Part shown: positions 5,546-11,761 of the stretch, piece by piece | How positions within the stretch are numbered: position 1 is the stretch's first letter | Layout of the letters: each line of letters opens with the position of its first letter | Assembly (NCBI GenBank): GCA_965368405.1 | Contig: CBDUMS010000097.1 | Location: forward strand, 1-11,761 | Reading direction: 5' to 3' | Source of the DNA: S012-113 sp965368405 | Lineage (GTDB): Bacteria > Bacteroidota > Bacteroidia > Cytophagales > Cyclobacteriaceae | Length of the DNA stretch: 11,761 nucleotides | Made by a program: the position numbers and the translations under genes | The notes under the pieces: model-generated | Told to the model about the DNA's origin: nothing | The model's database searches: none | Seen by the model: only the letters and a program-made list of their open reading frames with translations

Positions 5546-6430
5546 TTACCGAATTTCTCGTGTTATTTTCTTGAGAATAATCGGATATAGAATAACTGAA
5601 CTAATTATAAGAATGGTGCCAAAATAAAATCCCGGCTCCATTTTTTCGGTATTACCAAAGAATAACAAGGCCAGTATAATGCCATATACCGGCTCCATCG
5701 TAATTACCAGGTTAGTAGCAAAGGCAGAAAACTGCTTAAGTAATTTTGTAGCCTCAGCATTTGCATAAACAGTACAAACTAGTGCCAGAATAAATAAGTA
5801 GGCGGTATCCGATTGAGATGGTAAAGATAGGACCTCCCCGCTACCACTATTTAGAATCCATAGAAAAGGAATTGTCATTAACCAGGCACCTAGCATCTCG
5901 TAGAAAACAATAGTAGAATGGTGGTGCTTACGTACAAAACCATGGTTCATTACGGTAAAAAATGCTGCTAATAAGGCAGCGCCCAGCGACATAACCAAAC
6001 CAAGGCCGTAGGTAAAATCGTCTTTATAAATAATATAGAGCCCTATTATTACAACAACAGCGAAGACAACTTCTAAAAAGCTTACTTTCTTTTTCTGTAC
6101 TAGAGGTTCTATTAAAGAAGTCCAAAGTGTGGTGGTAGAAAGTCCAATAAGGCTAACCGATGCATTGGAGTATCGCGCGGCACCAAAGAAAAGTATCCAA
6201 TGAACAGCAATTGTAGTTCCAGTTAATAAGAGCTTGGTCGCTTCTTTCTTTCCAATAGCGAAACGCTCCTTGGAGTATAGCATGATGATGGCAAGGGCAA
6301 TGGTAGAGATCAGGGTACGATAAAAGACGAGCTCGCCAAAACTCATCTCTATTAAAAGACCTAAAATCGCTGTAAACCCCCAAAGGACTACAACAAAATG
6401 TAGACGGAAATATGATTTGCCAATTTCCAT
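5546..6430 (-). CDS. EamA/DMT-family inner-membrane transporter
   Basis: This 294-residue, highly hydrophobic protein has about ten predicted membrane helices in two EamA-type halves, as in drug/metabolite transporters (RhaT, YdcZ and relatives). The first half carries LHFVVVLWGFTAILGLLI and a later FYRTLIST. The second half has FTVMNHGFVRKHHH and, near the C-terminus, an ITMEPVYGIILALLFF segment, the well-conserved 'EP' motif of the last EamA repeat. The substrate cannot be predicted; members export amino acids, nucleosides or drugs. The ATG at 6430 was chosen over a longer frame from 6493. It gives the normal family start and overlaps the stop of the permease gene by one base (TAATG), implying coupled translation in the tgt operon. 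The added 21 residues of the longer frame would be the out-of-frame end of the permease gene. Confidence 0.88.
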   Translation of the reverse strand: MEIGKSYFRLHFVVVLWGFTAILGLLIEMSFGELVFYRTLISTIALAIIMLYSKERFAIGKKEATKLLLTGTTIAVHWILFFGAARYSNASVSLIGLSTTTLWTSLIEPLVQKKKVSFLEVVFAVVVIIGLYIIYKDDFTYGLGLVMSLGAALLAAFFTVMNHGFVRKHHHSTIVFYEMLGAWLMTIPFLWILNSGSGEVLSLPSQSDTAYLFILALVCTVYANAEATKLLKQFSAFATNLVITMEPVYGIILALLFFGNTEKMEPGFYFGTILIISSVILYPIILKKITREIR

Positions 6431-7503
6431 TATCGAGGTACGTAGCGGTACATGAGCAGCCCGACCCCAGAAAATACCACATTCGGAATCCATACGGCGA
6501 CAGCTGGATTGATAATACCCCCTTCTGCTATTCCACGACTCGTTATCACGAAGATGATAAAGATAAAGGAGATGATAAACCCAAGTGCGATTTGCAGCCC
6601 GGTACCACCCCTCGTTTTTCGGGATGACACAATCACGCCGATAAAGACTAATACCAAAACAGTATATGGCATCGTAAACCTAAAATACTTTTCTACCTGG
6701 TATATCTCCACGCCTTCCAACCCTCTAGAATTAATCTCATAGATTTTCTCATCTAGTTCGGGGTTCGTTAATGTCTCCCATAAGCGATGTTGCGATTGAA
6801 AATCTTTCGGAAGAATTACCAAGTCCATTAAGAGAGAATCTCCATGGGTAATAATTTCTCCATTATCCTTTAGCTCGCGCTTAACCCAGTTTCTAACAAC
6901 CCATTGGGCACTATCCTCGAGCCAATTTATATGCGTTGCGGTAAGTTTCGATTCCAAACGATTATCATTCATCTCCTCGAGTGTGAAGGTATAGCCCGTA
7001 TTATTATTATTTACATAACGATTTAGATACAAATACTTGTTAGGGCTAATCTGAATATGGAAATTATTCTTATTGAAATAATACTTTCCTTCTATGTACT
7101 CAATCTCGAAGGCCCTTCTCGATTTATTGGCATCTGGAATAACCCAACCATTGAAATAAAAGCTTACGATAGCTACAATAATTGCCCCCATAAAATAAGG
7201 TAGCAGTAAACGTCGAAACGAAATACCGGTAGCCAACATGGGCACTATTTCGGTGTGACTCGCCATGTTGGCCGTTACAAATACGGTTGCGATGAAGACA
7301 GTAATTGGTGATATAAGGTTAGCAATCCATGGGATAAAATCGAAGTAGTACTCTAGAATTCGATTCATTGGCACCTCCTTATCGGTGAAATCCCCAATTT
7401 TTTCTGTGATATCAATAACCACAATAATCAATACAATGATAAATACCACGAATACGAACGAGGTGAGGAACTTCTTTAATATGTACTTATCAATTAACTT
7501 CAA
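6430..7503 (-). CDS. LptF/LptG-family permease (lipopolysaccharide export)
   Basis: This 357-residue YjgP/YjgQ-type protein is an inner-membrane subunit of the LptB2FG ABC transporter, which extracts LPS and passes it to LptC/LptA. Helices TM1-3 lie at about 12-31, 57-80 and 98-122. The large periplasmic beta-jellyroll spans about 130-270, and TM4-6 lie at about 278-293, 302-323 and 332-352. The cytoplasmic coupling-helix motif before TM3 is visible as TEIVPMLATGIS (84-95). LptF and LptG cannot be told apart here with confidence; Bacteroidota often place the LptG-like copy after tgt. The start is a TTG at 7503: it reproduces the family's short N-terminus (xKxxDKYILK) and no ATG lies nearby. 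The gap from the tgt stop is 7 bases and the downstream EamA gene overlaps by TAATG, so all three are probably co-transcribed. Confidence 0.9.
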   Translation of the reverse strand: MKLIDKYILKKFLTSFVFVVFIIVLIIVVIDITEKIGDFTDKEVPMNRILEYYFDFIPWIANLISPITVFIATVFVTANMASHTEIVPMLATGISFRRLLLPYFMGAIIVAIVSFYFNGWVIPDANKSRRAFEIEYIEGKYYFNKNNFHIQISPNKYLYLNRYVNNNNTGYTFTLEEMNDNRLESKLTATHINWLEDSAQWVVRNWVKRELKDNGEIITHGDSLLMDLVILPKDFQSQHRLWETLTNPELDEKIYEINSRGLEGVEIYQVEKYFRFTMPYTVLVLVFIGVIVSSRKTRGGTGLQIALGFIISFIFIIFVITSRGIAEGGIINPAVAVWIPNVVFSGVGLLMYRYVPR

Positions 7504-7510
7504 CTGTGTA

Positions 7511-8641
7511 CTATAGTCTATTTGCTACTTTGGTTATCATAGGTTCAACCCAACTACTAAAATCTCCTGCCCTTATGTGCTTCCTGGCTTCTTTCACCAA
7601 CCATAAATAAAAGCTTAGATTATGAATACTAGCAATTTGCGCGCCTAAAATTTCTTTCGACATAATTAAGTGACGTAAATAGGCTTTCGAGTAGAAATTA
7701 TCCACGTATCCGTCCATATTTGCATCAATAGGCGTAAAATCTTCTTTCCATTTTTCGTTCTTAATATTGATAATACCCTCGCTAGTAAAGAGCATGCCAT
7801 TGCGGGCATTTCGCGTTGGCATTACACAATCGAACATATCGACCCCTAATTTGATCGATTCTAATATATTAGCAGGGGTTCCAACACCCATCAAATATCG
7901 TGGTTTATCTTTTGGCAAAATCTTGCAGACCAGATCGGTCATCGCATACATATCTTCTGCCGGCTCACCAACCGAAAGCCCTCCGATAGCATTACCGAAC
8001 AAGTTTTTAGAGGCGATATATTGCGCAGATTGCTCCCGTAAATCAGGATATGTACTACCCTGTACAATTGGGAATAGCGTTTGATTATAATCGTAGGCCG
8101 GACTGGTTTTCTCGAAATGGCTGATACAGCGATCGAGCCATCGATGGGTTAGTCCCATTGAGTTCTTAGCATATTTATAATCACAGGGGTATGGGGTACA
8201 TTCATCAAAGGCCATAATAATATCGGCGCCAATTATCCGCTGAATATCCATTACCCTTTCCGGGCTAAATTCATGGCGGCTGCCATCGACATGGGATTGA
8301 AACCTAACCGCCTCTTCGGTGATCTTTCTTTTCTCGGCCAAAGAATAAACCTGGTAACCACCGCTATCTGTTAGAATAGGCTTGTTCCAACCGTTGAATT
8401 TGTGCAATCCGCCTGCTTTCTCGATAATATCAAGTCCGGGTCGTAAAAATAGATGATAGGTATTTCCTAAGATGATTTGAGCTTTAATGTCATCGTGCAA
8501 TTCACGCTGATGCACGGCTTTAACAGATCCTGCTGTTCCTACCGGCATAAAAATCGGTGTTTCTATTTCGCCATGATCGGTAGTAACAATACCGGCACGT
8601 GCGCTCGATTTGGAATCTTCCGCTTGAATTTTAAAGTTCAT
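7511..8641 (-). CDS. tgt: tRNA-guanine transglycosylase (queuosine synthesis)
   Basis: This 376-residue enzyme exchanges guanine-34 of GUN-anticodon tRNAs (Asp, Asn, His, Tyr) for preQ1, the step that commits those tRNAs to queuosine. Key residues are present: the general acid/base Asp in LTDSGGYQVYSL (D92), GGLSVGEP (220-227) in the base-binding pocket, and the nucleophile Asp in FDCVMPTRNAR (D271). The C-terminal zinc site is altered. Where bacterial enzymes usually read C-D-C-Y-T-C, this one reads M-D-G-Y-V-D (309-314), so all three cysteine ligands are missing, while the fourth ligand, His in SIHNLSFY (H340), remains. Alignment around this site needs no gap, so it is not a sequencing error. 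I believe the loss is shared by Bacteroidota enzymes. The ATG at 8641 gives the normal N-terminus. It is the first gene of the tgt-permease-EamA operon, divergent from the glycosyltransferase. Confidence 0.95.
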   Translation of the reverse strand: MNFKIQAEDSKSSARAGIVTTDHGEIETPIFMPVGTAGSVKAVHQRELHDDIKAQIILGNTYHLFLRPGLDIIEKAGGLHKFNGWNKPILTDSGGYQVYSLAEKRKITEEAVRFQSHVDGSRHEFSPERVMDIQRIIGADIIMAFDECTPYPCDYKYAKNSMGLTHRWLDRCISHFEKTSPAYDYNQTLFPIVQGSTYPDLREQSAQYIASKNLFGNAIGGLSVGEPAEDMYAMTDLVCKILPKDKPRYLMGVGTPANILESIKLGVDMFDCVMPTRNARNGMLFTSEGIINIKNEKWKEDFTPIDANMDGYVDNFYSKAYLRHLIMSKEILGAQIASIHNLSFYLWLVKEARKHIRAGDFSSWVEPMITKVANRL

Positions 8642-8666
8642 TTGCCTTGCTAGCTTTTAGTGGGTG

Positions 8667-8674
8667 CAAAAATA
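8667..8674 (-). promoter_or_regulatory. -7 box of the tgt operon (TATTTTTG)
   Basis: On the minus strand this is TATTTTTG, an exact TAnnTTTG match 25 bases upstream of the tgt ATG. It predicts a start near 8662 and a leader of about 20 bases. No TTG occurs at the usual -33 spacing. Confidence 0.45.
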
Positions 8675-8714
8675 GTTATTGTTCTTGATGGGATAACCAG
8701 AATATCAATTCGAT

Positions 8715-8722
8715 TATCTTTG
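8715..8722 (+). promoter_or_regulatory. -7 box of the glycosyltransferase-sigma-rsmG operon (TATCTTTG)
   Basis: TATCTTTG is an exact TAnnTTTG match, 8 bases before the ATG at 8731. The transcript would have only about a four-base leader. A TTG lies at 8685-8687, 27 bases upstream of the box, which is longer than the usual spacing. Together with the tgt box this makes a divergent promoter pair within 89 bases. Confidence 0.45.
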
Positions 8723-8730
8723 TTCGATCT

Positions 8731-9846
8731 ATGTCGTTAAATTTCTCTCAAATTCTACTGTATGTGTTTCTCCTTTTGGGTGGAATACAAGTGATCTATT
8801 GGCTTTTTTTTCTTATTGGTCTACTACGCACGAAGAAAATCACGGCTGATGCTAATTCCAACATAGGGATATCCATAATTGTAGCGGCGAGAAATGAAAT
8901 TAACCACCTAAGAGCGCTAATTCCAGCTCTAGTAAATCAAGATTATCAGAATTTTGAGGTAATCATTGTTAATGATCGATCGGACGACGGAACTTTGGAG
9001 TTTTTGAGATCAGAAGCTGCAAAATACCCACTGTTGAATGCTGTTGACGTTCATGATTTGCCTGATCATATTACCGGCAAAAAATATGCCCTTACCCTTG
9101 GGATTAAGGCTGCTAAGAATAATCACCTACTCTTTACGGACGCAGACTGCCTGCCGAAATCTTCTAAATGGGTTGCGCAAATGGCCATGGGCTATGCGCG
9201 AGGGGGTGACTTTGTGCTTGGCTTTTCTGGCTACACCAAGCTGAAGGGATTATTAAATTATTTTATTCGTTTCGAAACTCTCTTGACAGGAATAGAGTAT
9301 TTAGGTGCCGCGGCAAATAAACTGCCCTATATGGGGATTGGGAGAAACATGGGCTATAAACGTGATGTGTTTCTTGAAAACAAAGGGTTTCTTGGGATAC
9401 AGTCTATTATTGGCGGAGACGACGATCTCTTCGTTAATAAATATGCCAAAGGAAAATTTACCCACGTTGTTGTTGGTGAAGAAGCACTTATTCAATCAGA
9501 CCCAAAGCTTACCTGGCGAAATTATTTATCGCAAAAACATCGGCATATGAGTGTTGGCAAGCATTATAGTGCAAAATCTAAACTGGCACTTGCCATTTTT
9601 AATATATCATGGATACTTTTTTATTCTGTGGGAATTATGACACTTCTTTCTGATATTTCTCCAATATATACTGGCACAGCGCTTTTATTACGATTGATAT
9701 TGGTGATAACAACCTTTGGTGTTGCAACGAAGAAGTTCGAAACTACGTTTCAATACACAGGCGTATTTTTAGTAGATTTGGTTTACCCTATTTACTATAT
9801 TTTTGTAGGACTTAAGGCACTTTTTGTTAAACGCATTTCCTGGTAG
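8731..9846 (+). CDS. Membrane-anchored family 2 glycosyltransferase
   Basis: This 371-residue protein has an N-terminal membrane helix (about 8-33), a cytoplasmic GT-A catalytic domain (about 46-280) and two or three C-terminal hydrophobic segments (about 285-365). The GT2 signature is complete: ISIIVAARNE (47-56), VIIVNDRSDDGT (77-88), the metal-binding TDADC (136-140), the acidic GGDDDLF (228-234) that stands for the ED base motif, and a QKHRH segment (268-272) in place of the processive Q-x-x-RW. It transfers a sugar from a nucleotide-sugar to an acceptor at the membrane. Donor and acceptor cannot be read from the sequence. Similar flavobacterial proteins are thought to act in lipid or polysaccharide glycosylation. 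The stop (TAG) overlaps the GTG start of the sigma factor by one base. Confidence 0.9.
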   Translation: MSLNFSQILLYVFLLLGGIQVIYWLFFLIGLLRTKKITADANSNIGISIIVAARNEINHLRALIPALVNQDYQNFEVIIVNDRSDDGTLEFLRSEAAKYPLLNAVDVHDLPDHITGKKYALTLGIKAAKNNHLLFTDADCLPKSSKWVAQMAMGYARGGDFVLGFSGYTKLKGLLNYFIRFETLLTGIEYLGAAANKLPYMGIGRNMGYKRDVFLENKGFLGIQSIIGGDDDLFVNKYAKGKFTHVVVGEEALIQSDPKLTWRNYLSQKHRHMSVGKHYSAKSKLALAIFNISWILFYSVGIMTLLSDISPIYTGTALLLRLILVITTFGVATKKFETTFQYTGVFLVDLVYPIYYIFVGLKALFVKRISW

Positions 9847-10448
9847 TGAAAAAACAGTTTTCCGACAAAGCATTACAAGATTTTCAGTTAATCGATCAAG
9901 CGGTTAATGACAACGACGAGCAAGCCTTTGCCATGCTGATGGAACGCTATAGGAAGCCTGTTTATCATATGATACTTAAAATGGTAAGGAATGTTGATGA
10001 TGCCGAGGACCTTACTATTGAAGCTTTTACCAAAGCTTTTAAGAACCTTTATAAGTTTAAAAAGGATTATACCTTCAGCACTTGGCTTTTTAGAATTGCG
10101 ACAAATAACTCTATCGATTTCATTCGTAAAAAGAAACTGGATACTATGAGCCTCGATTCCTCTTATCAGGATGAGAGTGGAGCGAATATGACCATCGATG
10201 TAAAAGACAAGAATCTAAACCCTCAGGAAGAAGCCATAAAGGCTCAAAAAATCGAATATATCCAGCTCTTCGTAACAAAATTACCAGCAAAATATCAACG
10301 ACTGGTTCGTTTACGATATTTCAATGAACTCTCTTACGAAGAAATCGCTAAAGAATTGGAGGCCCCATTAGGTACGGTAAAAGCACAGCTGCACCGCGCT
10401 CGTGAATTGCTCTACGATCTTATCCGCACCAAGAAAGATCATATTTAG
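9846..10448 (+). CDS. ECF-type sigma-70 factor (RpoE-like)
   Basis: This 200-residue protein has sigma region 2 at about 16-95 (AFAMLMERYRKPVYHMIL, then DDAEDLTIEAFTKAFKNL, and the -10-melting FSTWLFRIATNNSIDFIRKKK). Region 4 lies at about 135-190, with the helix-turn-helix LSYEEIAKELEAPLGTVKAQ followed by LHRARELL, which reads the -35/-33 element. The start is GTG: the next Met (residue 31 or later) would delete part of region 2, and GTG overlaps the upstream stop as TAGTG. No anti-sigma factor or zinc-binding ASD protein follows; the next gene is rsmG. It therefore resembles the stand-alone ECF factor conserved across Flavobacteriia, perhaps controlled by transcription or by a distant partner. 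Its targets are unknown. It is distinct from the truncated sigma factor at the left edge. Confidence 0.92.
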   Translation: MKKQFSDKALQDFQLIDQAVNDNDEQAFAMLMERYRKPVYHMILKMVRNVDDAEDLTIEAFTKAFKNLYKFKKDYTFSTWLFRIATNNSIDFIRKKKLDTMSLDSSYQDESGANMTIDVKDKNLNPQEEAIKAQKIEYIQLFVTKLPAKYQRLVRLRYFNELSYEEIAKELEAPLGTVKAQLHRARELLYDLIRTKKDHI

Positions 10449-10465
10449 CTTGTATAAGTTCACAA

Positions 10466-11071
10466 ATGGATTCAAAAATTGCTGCTTACTTTCCTCACCT
10501 CTCTGTTCATCAAAAAACACAGATAACGCAGCTTTGGGGGTTATACAGTGAATGGAATAAGAAAGTAAATGTTATCTCAAGGAAGGATATTGATAACTTC
10601 TATGAGCATCATGTGCTTCACTCACTAGGCATTGCCAAAGTTTGTCAGTTTAGGGCCGGATCGAAGATTATTGATGTAGGTACCGGTGGCGGTTTTCCGG
10701 GAATCCCGCTAGCAATAATGTTTCCAGAATGTCATTTTCATTTGGTCGACTCCATCGCTAAGAAAGTTATTGTTGTAAAAGATATTGCTGCTCAAATAGG
10801 GCTAACCAATGTAACGGCAGAACAGTCGCGGGTCGAAGATCTAAATCTTCAGTACGATTATGTTGTAAGCCGGGCCGTAGCAAGAATGATTTCCTTTTAT
10901 CGCTGGGTTCATAATCAATTAAAACCGGGAGGTGAGATCTACTATTTAAAAGGTGGCGATGTTACGGAGGAAATGGAGGAGCTTGAAATGCCTTTTAAGG
11001 AATATGACCTTAAAGATTATTTTAAGGAGGAGTTTTTTGAAACCAAGAAAGTAGTAAAGGTAAAGGTCTAA
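10466..11071 (+). CDS. rsmG: 16S rRNA (guanine-527-N7)-methyltransferase RsmG
   Basis: This 201-residue enzyme uses SAM to methylate N7 of G527 in the 530 loop of 16S rRNA, near the decoding site. In other bacteria, loss of this modification gives low-level streptomycin resistance. The features are typical: an N-terminal helical part with LYSEWNKKVNVISRKD (26-41), the SAM-binding loop IIDVGTGGGFPGIPLAI (68-84), VDSIAKK (94-100), the VVSRAVA segment (133-139) and LKGG (161-164). The length fits the family (about 200-215). The ATG at 10466 is 17 bases after the sigma-factor stop, so it is probably the last gene of this operon. Its stop codon overlaps that of the convergent gene, leaving no room for a terminator outside coding sequence. 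Confidence 0.95.
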   Translation: MDSKIAAYFPHLSVHQKTQITQLWGLYSEWNKKVNVISRKDIDNFYEHHVLHSLGIAKVCQFRAGSKIIDVGTGGGFPGIPLAIMFPECHFHLVDSIAKKVIVVKDIAAQIGLTNVTAEQSRVEDLNLQYDYVVSRAVARMISFYRWVHNQLKPGGEIYYLKGGDVTEEMEELEMPFKEYDLKDYFKEEFFETKKVVKVKV

Positions 11072-11761
11072 TCAGATATTTTATATCCGCCTATGGTTCC
11101 ATTAAATGGAAGCGTTTGTGTTCCGGCGGTTGTTACCAATAACCTAATTGTATCCCCACTATTCAAGTAACGAATTACTGTTTTCCCTAAATTCAGTCCT
11201 CCAAATAATGGCACATTAGAGTCGTCTGAATTTATATTCAAGTAAAGGTTATTAAAGTTTCCATCTAGGTTAGCTCTTTCGGCATCGATAACAATCATGT
11301 ATAAACCCGTTGCACCGATGACGATCTCTGAGGTGGACACCTGATTAAAGTCATCTAGTGATTCAACGAGGTTCAGCGTTGCTTTTGTTGTTGCCCCTGA
11401 AGTACTTGTTGTAAAATCGGCCGAAAAAGCGTACGTGTTATCCAGGCGCGATGTAAGTGAAGTTATAGACGATGCATTACTATTTATTTCAGCATCGAGC
11501 TTGCTATCAGCATCATTAAGATTAATCGCAGCTCCTAAGAAATTAGAAGAACTTGGTGGAGTATAGGAGCCATTAGTGTTAAGGCCTGCACCTGCCTGGG
11601 TAGCATCCAATTCACCTTGCAATGCGCCATCGGCTGTCGTTCTGCTTGCGGCTTCTGTATTAATAGCGGTTGTATTCGTTGAAATACTTGTTGTTAGGGA
11701 CGACGACTGTCCATCTACATAACCCTTGGTAGCCGCATCTTGAGCCGCAGTTGGTGTTGCC
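11068..11761 (-). CDS. C-terminal part of a large repetitive fibre- or adhesin-like protein (5' end beyond window)
   Basis: This minus-strand frame is open from its TAG stop to the right edge, giving 230 residues of the C-terminus; a TTG at 11622 is not a real start because the frame and composition continue upstream. The visible N-terminal part contains DAATKGYVDGQ, a motif common in phage tail fibres and repetitive marine bacterial proteins. It is followed by Ser/Thr/Asn-rich, heptad-like stretches (SISTNTTAINT; INSNASSITSL) and the phrase ALQGELDATQAGAGLNTNGSY, which I recall from tandem repeats in large flavobacterial proteins. The last 125 or so residues are beta-rich, with TGLYMIVIDAE, a LNSGDTIRLLV strand and a final FNGTIGGYKI. 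This resembles a C1q/TNF-like trimeric head, though that is only a pattern match. A trimeric surface or tail fibre is likely. No sorting signal or phage genes are visible. Confidence 0.7.
   Translation of the reverse strand, partial: ATPTAAQDAATKGYVDGQSSSLTTSISTNTTAINTEAASRTTADGALQGELDATQAGAGLNTNGSYTPPSSSNFLGAAINLNDADSKLDAEINSNASSITSLTSRLDNTYAFSADFTTSTSGATTKATLNLVESLDDFNQVSTSEIVIGATGLYMIVIDAERANLDGNFNNLYLNINSDDSNVPLFGGLNLGKTVIRYLNSGDTIRLLVTTAGTQTLPFNGTIGGYKISD

Noticed and set aside
5418..5627. Plus-strand open frame of 69 codons crossing the gap before the 152-residue gene
   Set aside because: It overlaps two supported minus-strand genes, has no family resemblance and no promoter-like sequence.
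6430..6493. Longer N-terminus for the EamA transporter (start at 6493)
   Set aside because: The extra 21 residues lie wholly within the permease gene and do not look like the family N-terminus. The ATG at 6430 gives a TAATG coupling.
11068..11622. Complete gene starting at 11622 for the fibre-like protein
   Set aside because: The codon there is TTG in the middle of a repeat. The frame stays open with the same composition to the window edge, so the gene is partial.
1..11761. CRISPR array, tRNA/rRNA, insertion sequence or integrase
   Set aside because: No regularly spaced repeats, RNA gene signatures, transposase motifs or terminal inverted repeats were seen.

Overview
The window looks like a chromosomal piece of a Bacteroidota genome, most likely a marine member of the Flavobacteriaceae. 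The evidence is moderate A+T richness, starts preceded by A-rich leaders rather than Shine-Dalgarno sites, several exact matches to the Bacteroidota -7 promoter element TAnnTTTG, and protein families typical of that group (a DUF6952-like protein, a Tgt without zinc cysteines, a stand-alone ECF sigma factor upstream of rsmG). It is almost entirely coding. No intergenic stretch exceeds about 130 bases, and I see no rRNA, tRNA, CRISPR array, insertion sequence or phage integration gene.

Left part (1-2056): the N-terminal part of an ECF sigma factor runs off the left edge on the minus strand. Divergent from it is a SAM-dependent methyltransferase with an N-terminal four-cysteine motif, followed by a class II glutamine amidotransferase of the YafJ/EgtC type.

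Peroxide module (2109-4370): an OxyR-type LysR regulator with both redox cysteines is divergent from a 2-Cys peroxiredoxin, a small thioredoxin with a WCGNC active site, and a DUF6952-like protein whose start overlaps the thioredoxin gene. The 97-base divergent region carries a -7 box for each direction. Next to the oxyR start codon it also carries three exact, exactly spaced quarters of the classical OxyR operator (ATAG-N7-CTAT-N7-ATAG). Together these suggest an autoregulated peroxide-defence unit that uses its own thioredoxin. An imperfect hairpin followed by a T run closes the plus-strand operon.

Minus-strand block (4360-8641): tgt, an LptF/LptG-family permease and an EamA-family transporter are tightly packed (7-base gap, then a TAATG overlap) and probably form one transcript. 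They are followed by an unrecognised 152-residue protein, an inverted repeat, and a coupled pair made of a two-helix membrane protein and a YbjQ/UPF0145 protein.

Right part (8731-11761): a membrane-anchored family 2 glycosyltransferase, an ECF sigma factor (GTG start overlapping the previous stop) and rsmG form a plus-strand operon divergent from tgt. Converging on rsmG, with overlapping stop codons, is the C-terminal part of a large Ser/Thr/Asn/Ala-rich protein resembling phage tail fibres and repetitive surface proteins, ending in a beta-rich, possibly C1q-like domain. Its N-terminus lies beyond the right edge.
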